From positions 318,001 through 382,000 of the forward strand of contig NZ_CP014264.1 of assembly GCF_001553685.1 (NCBI RefSeq): a stretch of DNA of 64,000 bases. The letters are read 5' to 3'. Source of the DNA: Streptococcus sp. oral taxon 431. GTDB lineage: Bacteria > Bacillota > Bacilli > Lactobacillales > Streptococcaceae. Positions 37,125-47,250 of the stretch are shown here, piece after piece. Within the stretch, counting starts at the first letter, position 1. Each line of letters opens with the position of its first letter. The position numbers were made by a program, and so were the translations under genes. Below the pieces are notes generated by a model that was not told the DNA's origin, did no database searches, and was given only the letters and a program-made list of their open reading frames with translations.

Positions 37125-37988
37125 ATGACAAAACGATTGAAAACTCCATTTGAGAAAACAAGAGATGATTTTGAACAGGAATTTACTGGAGAAATTGTTG
37201 AGCTCTTGATTTTTACCCTCCAAAATGTAAATGGGGCTGCTTCTTTAAAAGATGGTTGTCTAATGCCGTCAGTTCATTTTAAAGCTAGTGTCAATGTTGA
37301 AACTCAGGAGTTCTCTGAACGTGAGGGACGTTTGGAATGGCTCCTGACCCCAGAAGAATTTGAAGAAAAGCATTGGGGCTTTAGTTTTGAACCCTACAAA
37401 ATTCATCATATCAAATGCCAAAAACGCCCCTTCATGGAGTTAGAGCCATATATGTCAGAAGTAGCTAATAACTGCTACCACTTGCTGGAATACTTAGATG
37501 ACCAATCTACAGACGCTAGGTTAGAGACCTTGATTGAAACCTATCAAAAACCTGTTATCATTCAAGACGATATTGGCGAATTCACCTTAAACAGAGCCTA
37601 TTCTTGGTTTGAAGGCTTCATCACCTATGAAGGCGGTAAGATTCATGCTATGTTTGCTGCGAGTGCAGATGAAAGTCTCCCTCCAAGATCTTTTGATGAT
37701 CTAAAGAAATTTATGGGAACTTTCCAAGTTCAAGATACTCGGATTAAAGACTATATTGTCAAAGAACTGTGGGAAACAGCTCAAGACTGGATAGATTCAG
37801 ATGAAAATGATGTGGAGTTAACAGAAGAGTATTTTACCAACTCACTTTCCTTGAGTGAACTATCGATCAACGAAGATGGAGAATTGACCCTCTACTATGA
37901 TGATCGTGAAGAAATTTTTGCAGGCCATGCCATCGAAGTTGTCATAGATAAAGATGGAGAAATCCTTCGAGCAGATTTGGTAGGCTAG
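37125..37988 (+). CDS. Hypothetical protein, DUF2262-like
   Basis: A 287-residue acidic soluble protein without signal peptide or membrane segments. The middle segment GEFTLNRAYSWFEGFITYEG is what I associate with the DUF2262 family, whose role is unknown; the N-terminal 130 residues contain FSFEPYKIHHIKCQKRP. The C-terminus has a short DKDGEILRADLVG tail. An extended -10 (TGATAAAAT, 37057-37065) and GAGAGAGGATGAAG precede the start. The family name is tentative. Confidence 0.6.
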   Translation: MTKRLKTPFEKTRDDFEQEFTGEIVELLIFTLQNVNGAASLKDGCLMPSVHFKASVNVETQEFSEREGRLEWLLTPEEFEEKHWGFSFEPYKIHHIKCQKRPFMELEPYMSEVANNCYHLLEYLDDQSTDARLETLIETYQKPVIIQDDIGEFTLNRAYSWFEGFITYEGGKIHAMFAASADESLPPRSFDDLKKFMGTFQVQDTRIKDYIVKELWETAQDWIDSDENDVELTEEYFTNSLSLSELSINEDGELTLYYDDREEIFAGHAIEVVIDKDGEILRADLVG

Positions 37989-38021
37989 TAATTGGGTTCT
38001 CAATAGATTTTAGAAGAAATA

Positions 38022-38048
38022 GAGGCTGGGACAAAAAATCCCAGCCTC
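38022..38048 (+). terminator. Hairpin after the DUF2262-like gene (streptococcal GGCTGGGAC repeat)
   Basis: GAGGCTGGGA and TCCCAGCCTC form a perfect stem with an A-rich loop. It has no long T run after it, so it may be a repeat-derived hairpin rather than an efficient terminator. A related GGTTGGGACAAAAG hairpin starts the repeat at 60257. The rest of the 316-base gap (37989-38304) holds AT-rich DNA and the MarR operator; I see no gene in it. Confidence 0.6.
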
Positions 38049-38241
38049 GCTTTATAGTTACCATGCTCGTCTAAGGAAAACTTCCTTTTTCAATCCATAT
38101 CCTTGACTACTTTACTAGCTTGATGAAGCTTGAGAGGTCTTGGAATAGTATATTCAGACTAGGACTTTCGCTTTTTGTTACATTGTCTATGTTTCAGAAA
38201 TATGAGCAAAAGACTTGCATTATGAATTTATTTGTTTTACA

Positions 38242-38284
38242 ATTGACTAATCAATTATTGACTAATAAATCATTGATAAATCAA
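38242..38284 (+). promoter_or_regulatory. Putative operator/promoter of the marR gene
   Basis: ATTGACTAATCAAT is a perfect inverted repeat (ATTGA / TCAAT) at 38242-38255. It is followed by two related motifs, ATTGACTAATAAAT and ATTGATAAATCAA. They lie just before the MarR start, over TTGACT -35-like hexamers, and suit autoregulation by a MarR dimer. Confidence 0.55.
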
Positions 38285-38304
38285 ATATTCACAAGGAGAT
38301 AGAA

Positions 38305-38730
38305 ATGGCAGAAATACACGAATTACTTTATCAAGTTCGCTTAACAGACCAAATCATCACACAACTTTTTGAGAAACAGTTGGGAATCAGTTTGACTCGC
38401 TATCAAATCCTGCAGTTTTTATTGCAAAACTCACCTTGTAACCAAATTGCCGTTCAGGAGAAGTTAGAGATTGACCCGGCAGCCTTGACCCGTCATTTCA
38501 AGATTTTAGAGTCAGAGGGCTATGTCAGTCGTAAGCGAAATCCAGTCAATCAACGAGAAGTCTTAGTTGAATTAACCCAAGAAGCCAAGAATCAACTCTT
38601 GGTCAATCCGCCTAAACATCACTTGAAAGTGAAGGAACAGATGGAGAGCATCTTATCGCCTGCTGAGCAGAAAGAGCTGACGACTTTACTGACCAAGCTA
38701 GTGTCAGGTCTAGAAAACATTGAATTTTAA
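38305..38730 (+). CDS. MarR family transcriptional regulator
   Basis: A 141-residue winged-helix regulator. Dimerisation helices flank a DNA-binding part with QEKLEIDPAALTRHFKILESEG as the recognition region and RKRNPVNQREVLVELT as the wing. The start follows CAAGGAGATAGAA. It is followed 10 bases later by a DUF1304 membrane protein, so the pair is probably one operon under the repeat-rich operator upstream. The ligand is unknown. Confidence 0.9.
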   Translation: MAEIHELLYQVRLTDQIITQLFEKQLGISLTRYQILQFLLQNSPCNQIAVQEKLEIDPAALTRHFKILESEGYVSRKRNPVNQREVLVELTQEAKNQLLVNPPKHHLKVKEQMESILSPAEQKELTTLLTKLVSGLENIEF

Positions 38731-38740
38731 GGAGAAAACG

Positions 38741-39103
38741 ATGTCAATTATTACTACTATTTTAGCAACACTTGTTGCCCTCGAACATTTTTATATTTTT
38801 TATTTGGAGACTATGGCAACGCAATCGGACACAACCAGTCGTGTCTTTAATATGGACAAGGAAGAGTTGACTCGCCCCTCTGTCACCTCACTGTTTAAAA
38901 ACCAAGGAATTTATAATGCTTTGATTGGGGTATTTCTTATTTACGGAATTTATTTCTCACATAGCTTAGAAATCGTAACAATCTTTGTGTTGTTTGTCAT
39001 AGGAGCAGCGACTTATGGTGCCTTAACAGCAGATAAAAAAATCATTCTAAAGCAAGGCGGAGCAGCAATCCTAGCACTCTTGAGTATCCTTTTCTTAAAA
39101 TAA
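38741..39103 (+). CDS. DUF1304 family membrane protein
   Basis: A 120-residue protein with four transmembrane helices and the conserved segment ALEHFYIFYLETMATQSDTTSRVF near its start, then KNQGIYNALIG, as in DUF1304. Its function is unknown. I chose ATG 38741 behind AAGGAGAAAACG rather than an in-frame ATG 21 bases upstream inside marR. It is likely controlled with the MarR regulator. Confidence 0.85.
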   Translation: MSIITTILATLVALEHFYIFYLETMATQSDTTSRVFNMDKEELTRPSVTSLFKNQGIYNALIGVFLIYGIYFSHSLEIVTIFVLFVIGAATYGALTADKKIILKQGGAAILALLSILFLK

Positions 39104-39107
39104 AAAT

Positions 39108-39137
39108 AACCAGCACTTTCCATAGAAGGTGCTGGTT
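39108..39137. terminator. Bidirectional terminator between DUF1304 and DUF975 genes
   Basis: AACCAGCACTTTC, loop CATA, GAAGGTGCTGGTT: a 13-bp stem with one wobble and A/T-rich flanks on both sides, between convergent genes. Confidence 0.8.
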
Positions 39138-39150
39138 TTAATCATTCACA

Positions 39151-40008
39151 TTAAACTTTTCTCCGCTTGATTTCGAGTAATCTTTGATAGAAGAAGAATT
39201 GACTACTATAGATATAAGGGAAAGAAGGGATGCTCGCAATTCCAAAGCTGATCCAGATAAGAAGATACCATGGTAGGAGTTGTAAATCAAGTACGAAGCG
39301 TTGGAACTTATAGCCTTTCATAAGGAAGCGACTGGTTTTGAGTACGCGACTTGGCTTGGCAATTCCAATTGCAAGGGTATCACAAAGGAGCAGCTCTACT
39401 TGGGAATAAGCGTAGTATTGCGGCAGATAGGCAATGGTTCCCAAAATCATCAGAAAGACGCTACCAAAGAAGTAAAGTGCAAAAGTGAGCAGAAAATGTT
39501 CGATATCTGAATTGGTGACGTCGACAGCTGGAAATTCGGGATGAAGTTCTACAAATTTACGAGCCATGGCACTGCTGTAAAAGAGCAAGTAAACTCCAAA
39601 AAGATTAGGGATGCTCCACAAAAAGAGATAGAAACGCTTGAGCAAGAGAGTCAGAAAGGTCTGGGTGAAGAAGCGATTGTCAAGTAAGGACAGACTATCT
39701 TTAAAAGAAAGCTCTATCTCGGAAATTCTGTAAAGATTAATGGTTGTAAAAAGAGCACCAGCTAGGATAATAGAACTTGTGAATCCAACTGCTAGAGGAA
39801 AGAGTGAGGACTGAATCAAGCTCATCAAAAAAGTAAAGAAGGATTGCTCAAGAATTCCCTCATCAAGTAGGGATAACGGACTTATGAAGCTAGATAGAAT
39901 CAAGAAAATGCTTGGTAATAAAAAGACAAGCAATAAACGTGGATGTTCAGCTTGAAACTGTTTAGCTTGTTGACGAACTTCTTTTAAATCAATTTTTGGG
40001 TATTTCAT
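39151..40008 (-). CDS. DUF975 family integral membrane protein
   Basis: A 285-residue membrane protein with about six helices and the DUF975-type C-terminus (SRFLMKGYKFQRFVLDLQLLPWYLLIW, FPYIYSSQFFFYQRLLE). Function unknown. I start it at the ATG at 40006-40008 (MKYPKIDLKEVRQQ). The frame continues upstream into tgt but without family similarity. A strong extended -10 (TGGTATAAT on the minus strand) ends only 6 bases before this ATG, implying a leaderless message, as for rsuA. It diverges from tgt. Confidence 0.82.
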   Translation of the reverse strand: MKYPKIDLKEVRQQAKQFQAEHPRLLLVFLLPSIFLILSSFISPLSLLDEGILEQSFFTFLMSLIQSSLFPLAVGFTSSIILAGALFTTINLYRISEIELSFKDSLSLLDNRFFTQTFLTLLLKRFYLFLWSIPNLFGVYLLFYSSAMARKFVELHPEFPAVDVTNSDIEHFLLTFALYFFGSVFLMILGTIAYLPQYYAYSQVELLLCDTLAIGIAKPSRVLKTSRFLMKGYKFQRFVLDLQLLPWYLLIWISFGIASIPSFPYIYSSQFFFYQRLLEIKRRKV

Positions 40009-40029
40009 TCTTTCATTATACCATAGTTC

Positions 40030-40058
40030 GTGACAGTTCCTGTTTTTTTTGATAGAAT
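40030..40058 (+). promoter_or_regulatory. Putative tgt promoter
   Basis: GTGACA (40030-40035), 17 bases, TAGAAT (40053-40058), then a 65-base leader with GGAGG before tgt. Confidence 0.45.
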
Positions 40059-40087
40059 CATACAGTATGCCCTTGGGCACAAAGTAA

Positions 40088-41266
<1,179 letters not shown>

Positions 41267-41285
41267 GATTATCAATCTAAAGCTG

Positions 41286-41324
41286 AAATCCTAAGTTTTC
41301 TCTTAGGATTTTTCTTCTTTTTTT
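41286..41324 (+). terminator. tgt terminator
   Basis: AAATCCTAAG, loop TTTTCT, CTTAGGATTT and a long T-rich tract. Confidence 0.9.
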
Positions 41325-41398
41325 GATAAAATAAAGGTAATATGGAATGAACATTAGATGGTTTTTTTACTACTCTAATGAACGGAGAATAAACTCGT

Positions 41399-43216
41399 AT
41401 GCGTATTAAATGGTTTTCCTTGATCAGGATTACAGGCTTACTCTTGGTGCTTTTGTACCATTTCTTTCAGACGGTTTTTCCAGGAGGTTTCTTCGGGGTT
41501 GATGTCTTTTTCACCTTCTCAGGTTTCCTAATTACGTCACTCCTGTTAGAAGAATTTGGACAAAAAGGGAAGATTGATATCTTAGGATTTTTCAGGAGAC
41601 GCTTCTATCGGATTTTTCCCCCAGTCGTCTTGATGATCCTGGTCGTTATGCCTTTTACTTTCTTGGTTCGACAGGATTATGTGGCAGGAATCGGTGGTCA
41701 GATTGCTGGTGTCCTTGGTTTTATGACTAACTTCTATGAAATGCTGACAGGAGGAAGTTATGAATCTCAATTTATCCCTCACCTCTTTGTTCACAACTGG
41801 AGTTTAGCGGTTGAAGTTCATTACTATATCTTGTGGGGCTTGGCAGTTTGGCTCATGTCTAAGCAAGCTAAAACAGGTGGGCAACTACGGGGAATGGTCT
41901 TTCTACTATCTTCAGCTACCTTCGTCGTTAGCTTTCTTTCAATGTTTATTGGTAGCTTTATCGTTAGCTCATACTCAACGCTTTACTTTTCAAGTTTGAC
42001 TCATGTTTATCCATTCTTTTTAGGAAGTGTGCTTGCGACCTTGATAGGAGTTCGTCATACGACACCTCTTCTCAAACGTTTGAATCAAACCCTAGACTTG
42101 AAACAGACCTTGCTAGTATTTGGGGCTGGTCTCGGAGTTTTACTCTTATTGACCTTCTTCGTGAAATTTAATTATCTCTTTGCCTACTTGCTTGGCTTCT
42201 TGTTGGCAAGTTTAGCTGCCCTTCTGATGATAGTCGCAGCACGAGTTTTACATGAGAAAACTCCGACGATTGAAGAACCCAAGGTAATTAGCTTCTTAGC
42301 TGATACGAGCTATGCCGTTTATCTTTTCCATTGGCCGTTTTATATCATTTTCTCTCAGTTGATGAGCAACCTACCGGCAGTGATTCTCACCACTATCTTT
42401 TCTTATCTCTTTGCAAGCCTTTCTTTCTATGTGATTGAACCTTTCATTGCCGGGAAGAACACTAGCTTATTGCAAAGGGTAAAAGAAATTCCGCACATTC
42501 AACCAATCTTTGCAGGTAGCGTCGGTTTTCTTAGCTTGCTGACACTGATTGTGATGCTCATAGCTCCTCAAGTCGGTGCTTTTGAAACGGATTTGATGGT
42601 AAATGGCCTCAATCAAGCTCAAACCAATATTACCCGTACAAAAACCATGGCGGATCAAGCAGAAGCCAGTCGCTACAATATTGCTGAAGGTGTATCCATT
42701 ATCGGAGATTCTGTAACCTTGCGTGCAACACCTGGACTTAAAGAGGTTCTACCAGACGCTCAGACAGATGGTCAAGTAAGCAGAAATACCAAGCAAGCCA
42801 ATGCTATTATGCTCAACCACAGTCAGAATAAAGTCCTCCCTAAAATAGTTGTTATTGCTACTGGAGTGAATAACCCTGAGGATTATAAGGCTGATATCGA
42901 TTCTTTGATAACAAATCTACCTAAGGGACATCAGCTTGTACTTGTGACACCTTATGAGGGTGATACAACTCAAGCAACTCAGCCTTATGTAGAACAGTAT
43001 GCTAGCTATGTGCGTGAAGTAGCTCAAAAGTATCCTTACATTGAGGTTGCAGACTGGAATCAGGTATCTAAAGATCATCCAGACATCTGGAAAGGAACGG
43101 ACCAAGTTCACTTTGGAAGTGATAATACCAAATTAGAAGAGGGTGCTAAGCTCTACGCAGAAACGATAGCATCAGCTATCAAGGCCTTGGCAGATAAGCC
43201 TGTGAAGTCAAAATAA
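41399..43216 (+). CDS. OatA/Adr-type acyltransferase (peptidoglycan O-acetyltransferase-like)
   Basis: A 605-residue two-part protein. Residues 1-about 400 form an acyltransferase-3 membrane domain with about eleven helices (RITGLLLVLLYHFFQ, GFFGVDVFFTFSGFLITSL, FVHNWSLAVEVHYY). The extracellular C-terminal part is an SGNH hydrolase with the nucleophile in IIGDSVTLRATPG (near residue 438) and the Asp/His pair in TDQVHFG (near residue 567). This layout fits O-acetylation of MurNAc, which gives lysozyme resistance. The start follows CGGAGAATAAACTCGT. It is monocistronic with a terminator at 43222-43252. Confidence 0.88.
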   Translation: MRIKWFSLIRITGLLLVLLYHFFQTVFPGGFFGVDVFFTFSGFLITSLLLEEFGQKGKIDILGFFRRRFYRIFPPVVLMILVVMPFTFLVRQDYVAGIGGQIAGVLGFMTNFYEMLTGGSYESQFIPHLFVHNWSLAVEVHYYILWGLAVWLMSKQAKTGGQLRGMVFLLSSATFVVSFLSMFIGSFIVSSYSTLYFSSLTHVYPFFLGSVLATLIGVRHTTPLLKRLNQTLDLKQTLLVFGAGLGVLLLLTFFVKFNYLFAYLLGFLLASLAALLMIVAARVLHEKTPTIEEPKVISFLADTSYAVYLFHWPFYIIFSQLMSNLPAVILTTIFSYLFASLSFYVIEPFIAGKNTSLLQRVKEIPHIQPIFAGSVGFLSLLTLIVMLIAPQVGAFETDLMVNGLNQAQTNITRTKTMADQAEASRYNIAEGVSIIGDSVTLRATPGLKEVLPDAQTDGQVSRNTKQANAIMLNHSQNKVLPKIVVIATGVNNPEDYKADIDSLITNLPKGHQLVLVTPYEGDTTQATQPYVEQYASYVREVAQKYPYIEVADWNQVSKDHPDIWKGTDQVHFGSDNTKLEEGAKLYAETIASAIKALADKPVKSK

Positions 43217-43221
43217 TATTT

Positions 43222-43257
43222 AAAAAGTAGAGATGACCGTTCTCTACTTTTTCTTTT
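43222..43257 (+). terminator. Terminator after the acyltransferase gene
   Basis: AAAAAGTAGAGA, short loop, TCTCTACTTTTT: a perfect 12-bp stem followed by CTTTTT. Confidence 0.88.
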
Positions 43258-43294
43258 TAGAAAGTACTTTTTAGAAAGTACTTTTTAGAAAATA
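43253..43294 (+). repeat. Three tandem 14-bp repeats
   Basis: CTTTTTAGAAAGTA occurs twice exactly and a third time as CTTTTTAGAAAATA, directly after the terminator stem. Confidence 0.85.
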
Positions 43295-43351
43295 ATTCAT
43301 TCTCTAAGCTTCTCTCTCTAACCTATGGCAATATCGTCTTACTCTAGGTTA

Positions 43352-43459
43352 TTAGATCTTTGGGTGGTTTGGCCCAACGATGGCGATCTCTAGGCTTTCG
43401 TTTTTATGGGGGATCACGTCTTGATTGGGAAAAACTTGCCAAATTGTCAGAATTATGAG
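43352..43459 (+). pseudogene. Possible tail of a decayed gene
   Basis: From 43352 the frame reads RSLGGLAQRWRSLGFRFYGG and on through SRLDWEKLAKLSEL to a TGA at 43457-43459. It looks like real protein with ordinary streptococcal codons, but there is no start codon or ribosome-binding site, and a TAG interrupts the frame a few codons upstream. I do not recognise the family. It could be the 3' end of a deleted gene between the acyltransferase and the SufT-like gene. Confidence 0.35.
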
Positions 43460-43493
43460 AAAATAGGTGCAGTCAGAAAATGGAGGGAATGCA

Positions 43494-43835
43494 ATGAGAG
43501 AAGACATCAAGATTAATGACCGTGCTTTAGCATTAGGAAATCAAATCATTGACAAGCTAGAAAAAGTTTACGATACAGATGTGGAATTAGATGTCTATAA
43601 TCTTGGCTTGATTTACGAGATTCATTTGGACGAGGCTGGTCTTTGTACAATTGTCATGACCTTCACCGATACAGCCTGTGACTGTGCAGAAAGTTTACCT
43701 ATTGAAATTGTGGCAGGTCTGAAACAGATTGAAGGAATTGAGGATGTTAGGGTTGAAGTTACCTGGTCACCTGCCTGGAAGATTACACGCATCAGTCGCT
43801 ATGGACGTATAGCACTTGGACTACCACCGCGCTAA
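43494..43835 (+). CDS. SufT/MIP18-like (DUF59) metal-sulfur cluster assembly protein
   Basis: A 113-residue protein of the DUF59/MIP18 family, which helps iron-sulfur cluster maturation. Visible family features are the VYDTDVELDVYNLGLIYE segment, the cysteine motif TACDCAESLP (usually T-x-x-x-C-P in relatives) and VEVTWSPAW. The start at 43494 follows TGGAGGGAATGCA; an in-frame start nine codons earlier is less likely. It has a shared terminator with the convergent VOC gene. The exact client enzymes are unknown; ilvD, an Fe-S enzyme, is nearby. Confidence 0.85.
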   Translation: MREDIKINDRALALGNQIIDKLEKVYDTDVELDVYNLGLIYEIHLDEAGLCTIVMTFTDTACDCAESLPIEIVAGLKQIEGIEDVRVEVTWSPAWKITRISRYGRIALGLPPR

Positions 43836-43850
43836 AAAACAAGAGCTCTC

Positions 43851-43875
43851 TGCTAATAAACAGAGAGCCTTTTTG
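43851..43875. terminator. Bidirectional terminator between SufT-like and VOC genes
   Basis: GCTCTCTG, loop CTAATAAA, CAGAGAGC, with A-rich and T-rich flanks, between convergent genes. Confidence 0.85.
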
Positions 43876-43878
43876 TTA

Positions 43879-44247
43879 TTAGATTCCTCTAACTGCAAAA
43901 TAGTGTTCGTTTGGATTTGCAAAGTTAAAGTTAGGGAAAGGTTGAGTATTGATCGAACTAGTGGTATCAGTCACTGCAGCTAGGCGTTGATGAAGACCGT
44001 GAAGATCTGCTGACTCAAAGAGTAGGCTGGGTTTCATATCAACTACCTCCGGTGATACTTGACGAATAAAATCCTTAGCATAGATAGTGAAAGTCAGCGT
44101 ACTGTCAGCGTGAGGTTTCATCTCAAAAGTTTCAAATTCCATTATTTCTGGTTGATTAAAAACTTCAAATCCAATGGCAGACCAAAAGTCTCTCTCCACT
44201 GCTACATCATCTACGTAGAGCATAATTCCTGTATTTTGTGAAAACAT
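43879..44247 (-). CDS. VOC (glyoxalase/bleomycin-resistance) superfamily protein
   Basis: A 122-residue protein of the vicinal oxygen chelate fold (two beta-alpha-beta-beta-beta units), starting MFSQNTGIMLYVDDVAVERDFWSAIGF and ending FANPNEHYFAVRGI. Family members bind a metal and act on or sequester small molecules. Metal ligands typical of active glyoxalases are not clearly present, so it may only bind a ligand. The start follows AAAGGAGAAACA. No operon partner. Confidence 0.85.
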   Translation of the reverse strand: MFSQNTGIMLYVDDVAVERDFWSAIGFEVFNQPEIMEFETFEMKPHADSTLTFTIYAKDFIRQVSPEVVDMKPSLLFESADLHGLHQRLAAVTDTTSSINTQPFPNFNFANPNEHYFAVRGI

Positions 44248-44320
44248 TGTTTCTCCTTTGTAATCATAGTTAGAGCAAAGATTTTATAACATTCTATGAG
44301 AAAATACAAATAACTAGAAA

Positions 44321-44343
44321 AAGCAGTCATTTAGTGACTGCTT
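44321..44343 (-). terminator. ilvD terminator
   Basis: AAGCAGTCA, loop, TGACTGCTT: a perfect 9-bp stem with T residues on the minus-strand 3' side. Confidence 0.8.
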
Positions 44344-44352
44344 ATTTTCTAG

Positions 44353-46056
44353 TTATTTTTTACCAGATTGTTCCATATTCCAGAAGTCTGTAACAGCACC
44401 ACGTGATGCAGAAGATACGGTATGGGCATACTTACCAAGGACACCACGGCTATAGAGTGGTGGCAAGGTTGTTTCTGCCTTGCGTTTTTCAAGTTCTTCA
44501 TCGGAAACGGCCATGGAAATTTCTTTTGTATCTTGGTCGACAGTGACGATATCGCCTGTACGGAGATAGGCAATTGGTCCACCATCCTGAGCTTCAGGAG
44601 CGATATGTCCAACAACCAATCCATAAGTACCACCAGAGAAGCGTCCGTCTGTCAAGAGGGCAACCTTGTCTCCTTGTCCCTTACCAACGATCATTGATGA
44701 AAGTGATAGCATCTCAGGCATACCAGGACCACCCTTAGGTCCAACGAAACGAACAACGACAACATCGCCATCAACGATTTCATCTGACAAGACAGCTTGG
44801 ATAGCGTCTTCTTCTGAGTCAAAGACCTTGGCTGGACCAACGTGACGACGAACCTTAACACCTGACACCTTGGCAACTGCACCGTCAGGTGCAAGATTAC
44901 CGTTCAAGATGATAAGCGGACCGTCCACACGTTTAGGATTTTCAAGTGGCATGATGACTTTTTGACCTGGAGTAAGATCTGCAAAGTCAGCCAAGTTTTC
45001 AGCGACAGTCTTACCAGTACATGTGATGCGGTCTCCGTGAAGGAAGCCATTTGCCAACAAGTATTTCATAACCGCAGGCACACCACCAACTTCGTAAAGG
45101 TCTTGGAAGACATACTGACCAGAAGGTTTCAAGTCAGCTAAGTGAGGCACACGTTCTTGGATTGTATTGAAGTCTTCAAGTGACAAGTCAACATTAGCTG
45201 CGTGGGCAATGGCGAGCAAGTGAAGAGTAGCATTTGTAGAACCACCTAGAGCCATAGTCACAGTAATGGCATCTTCAAAGGCTTCACGAGTCAAGATATC
45301 AGACGGTTTGAGACCGAGTTCCAGCATCTTAACAACAGCACGACCGGCTGCTTCGATGTCTTCTTTCTTATCGGCAGATTCAGCTGGGTGAGAAGAAGAA
45401 CCTGGCAAACTCATCCCCAAAACTTCGATAGCAGTCGCCATAGTATTGGCAGTATACATACCACCACAACCACCAGGGCCAGGGCAGGCGTTACATTCCA
45501 GACGTTTCACGTCCTCAGCAGTCATATCGCCGTGATTCCACTTACCGATTCCTTCAAATACAGAAACCAAGTCGATGTCTTTGCCATCCAGTTTTCCAGG
45601 GGCGATAGTACCACCGTAAGCGAAAATAGCTGGGATATCCATATTGGCAATGGCAATCATAGAACCAGGCATGTTCTTGTCGCAACCACCGATAGCCACA
45701 AAGGCATCCACGTTGTGACCACCCATAGCAGCTTCGATAGAGTCCGCGATGATATCACGTGACGTTAGAGAGAAGCGCATACCAGGCGTTCCCATGGCAA
45801 TACCGTCTGCTACCGTAATGGTTCCAAATTGAACTGGCCAAGCACCAGCAGATTTGACCCCTTCTTTTGCAAGCTTACCGAAGTCATGCAAGTGGATATT
45901 ACATGGTGTATTTTCTGCCCAAGTCGAAATGACTCCCACAATTGGTGTTTCAAAGTCCTTATCTGTCATACCAGTCGCACGAAGCATGGCACGGTTTGGT
46001 GATTTAACCATGCTGTCATAAATGCTACTGCGGTGACGTTTATCTAATTCTGTCAT
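44353..46056 (-). CDS. ilvD: Dihydroxy-acid dehydratase
   Basis: A 567-residue iron-sulfur enzyme that dehydrates 2,3-dihydroxy acids in isoleucine, valine and pantothenate biosynthesis. Cluster cysteines lie in [21 protein letters not shown] and [23 protein letters not shown]-type [10 protein letters not shown] lies near the C-terminus. The start [11 protein letters not shown] at 46056 follows GGGAGGGAACTTA; the frame's upstream extension has no similarity. It is monocistronic and lies far from the other ilv genes, as in pneumococcus. A CodY-like box precedes the promoter. Confidence 0.97.
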   Translation of the reverse strand: MTELDKRHRSSIYDSMVKSPNRAMLRATGMTDKDFETPIVGVISTWAENTPCNIHLHDFGKLAKEGVKSAGAWPVQFGTITVADGIAMGTPGMRFSLTSRDIIADSIEAAMGGHNVDAFVAIGGCDKNMPGSMIAIANMDIPAIFAYGGTIAPGKLDGKDIDLVSVFEGIGKWNHGDMTAEDVKRLECNACPGPGGCGGMYTANTMATAIEVLGMSLPGSSSHPAESADKKEDIEAAGRAVVKMLELGLKPSDILTREAFEDAITVTMALGGSTNATLHLLAIAHAANVDLSLEDFNTIQERVPHLADLKPSGQYVFQDLYEVGGVPAVMKYLLANGFLHGDRITCTGKTVAENLADFADLTPGQKVIMPLENPKRVDGPLIILNGNLAPDGAVAKVSGVKVRRHVGPAKVFDSEEDAIQAVLSDEIVDGDVVVVRFVGPKGGPGMPEMLSLSSMIVGKGQGDKVALLTDGRFSGGTYGLVVGHIAPEAQDGGPIAYLRTGDIVTVDQDTKEISMAVSDEELEKRKAETTLPPLYSRGVLGKYAHTVSSASRGAVTDFWNMEQSGKK

Positions 46057-46084
46057 TAAGTTCCCTCCCATTTCGGTTCTTACC

Positions 46085-46142
46085 ATTATAGCACATTTTA
46101 AAAACAATGAACAGAAGAAAATTCTTGAATTTTCAGACAATT
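46085..46142 (-). promoter_or_regulatory. ilvD promoter region with CodY-like box
   Basis: The minus-strand -10 TATAAT is at 46085-46090. AATTTTCAGACAATT at 46128-46142 has one mismatch to the CodY consensus and lies just upstream of the -35 region. Confidence 0.6.
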
Positions 46143-46183
46143 CAAACCATTGAAATCTTCTTAAAAAAGATTGCATATTTTTG

Positions 46184-46211
46184 TTGACATTTAAAATTAA
46201 AGTGATATCAT
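46184..46211 (+). promoter_or_regulatory. Promoter of the SPFH gene
   Basis: TTGACA (46184-46189), 16 bases, TATCAT (46206-46211), 30 bases before the start at 46241. Confidence 0.75.
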
Positions 46212-46240
46212 TTAGATATCAAAAACAGGAGGTCATTCTG

Positions 46241-47248
46241 ATGACTGAAAAACTAATCAATTCAAAACCAAATGGTGTAGTAGCATTGGTACTCATTGAG
46301 TTGGCACTCGTACTTGGTTTCCTTATATTTATAATGGGTGCTGGTTCGGAAAACATTTTTGGAATTATTATCGGGCTTTTATTAATCTTAATTTCAGCAC
46401 TAGCTCATGCTGGTTTAAAAGTTGTCAAACCTCAGGAAGCACTGGTTTTGACCCTCTTTGGTAACTATACTGGGACCATCAAAGAACCTGGTTTTTACTT
46501 TGTCAATCCCTTCAGCATAGCGGTCAATCCTGCAATCCACACTCGACTCGGACAAAGTGGTGATGTTAGCACAAAATCTCCTTTTTCAGGAATGAAATCA
46601 TCAAATGGTAATGACGTAAATCTTGAAATTGGCAAGAAACAGATTTCCCTCAAAGTTATGACTTTAAGTAATTCTCGTCAAAAGATTAATGATTGCTTAG
46701 GGAACCCTGTAGAAATCGGCATCGCGGTAACTTGGAGGGTTGTCGATACAGCCAGAGCAGTCTTCAACGTTGATAACTATAAAGAATATCTGTCATTGCA
46801 GTGTGATAGCGCCCTTCGTAATATTGTTCGCATCTATCCTTACGATGTGTCCCCTAATGTAGACACTACAGGTGATGGGCAAGCAGATGAAGGTAGCCTC
46901 CGTGGCTCTAGTGAAATTGTAGCCAACCGTATCCGTGAAGAAATCCAAAGTCGTGTTGAGGATGCTGGCTTGGAAATCCTTGAGGCACGTATTACTTACC
47001 TAGCTTACGCCCCAGAAATTGCTGCTGTCATGCTTCAACGTCAACAAGCATCAGCCATTATTGATGCACGTAAGATGATTGTTGATGGCGCTGTAGGAAT
47101 GGTTGAAATGGCACTAGAACGTCTCAATGAAGGAGAATTAGTAGAACTTGACGAAGAACGAAAAGCAGCGATGGTTTCAAATCTCCTAGTCGTTCTCTGT
47201 GGCAATCATGATGCACAACCAATTGTCAACACAGGAAGTCTTTACTAA
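46241..47248 (+). CDS. SPFH (band 7/stomatin-like) membrane protein
   Basis: A 335-residue protein with two N-terminal hydrophobic segments (residues about 12-58), an SPFH domain ([25 protein letters not shown] to about 250) and a C-terminal coiled region ending with [21 protein letters not shown] proteins scaffold membrane microdomains. I use ATG 46241 behind ACAGGAGG; an earlier in-frame ATG lies before the promoter. The next gene begins 2 bases after its stop, so an SPFH/RHH pair is made together. Function in streptococci is not established. Confidence 0.88.
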   Translation: MTEKLINSKPNGVVALVLIELALVLGFLIFIMGAGSENIFGIIIGLLLILISALAHAGLKVVKPQEALVLTLFGNYTGTIKEPGFYFVNPFSIAVNPAIHTRLGQSGDVSTKSPFSGMKSSNGNDVNLEIGKKQISLKVMTLSNSRQKINDCLGNPVEIGIAVTWRVVDTARAVFNVDNYKEYLSLQCDSALRNIVRIYPYDVSPNVDTTGDGQADEGSLRGSSEIVANRIREEIQSRVEDAGLEILEARITYLAYAPEIAAVMLQRQQASAIIDARKMIVDGAVGMVEMALERLNEGELVELDEERKAAMVSNLLVVLCGNHDAQPIVNTGSLY

Positions 47249-47250
47249 AG

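Noticed and set aside
38120..38302. A 60-residue frame before marR
   Set aside because: It overlaps the repeat operator and promoter, has no ribosome-binding site and resembles nothing.
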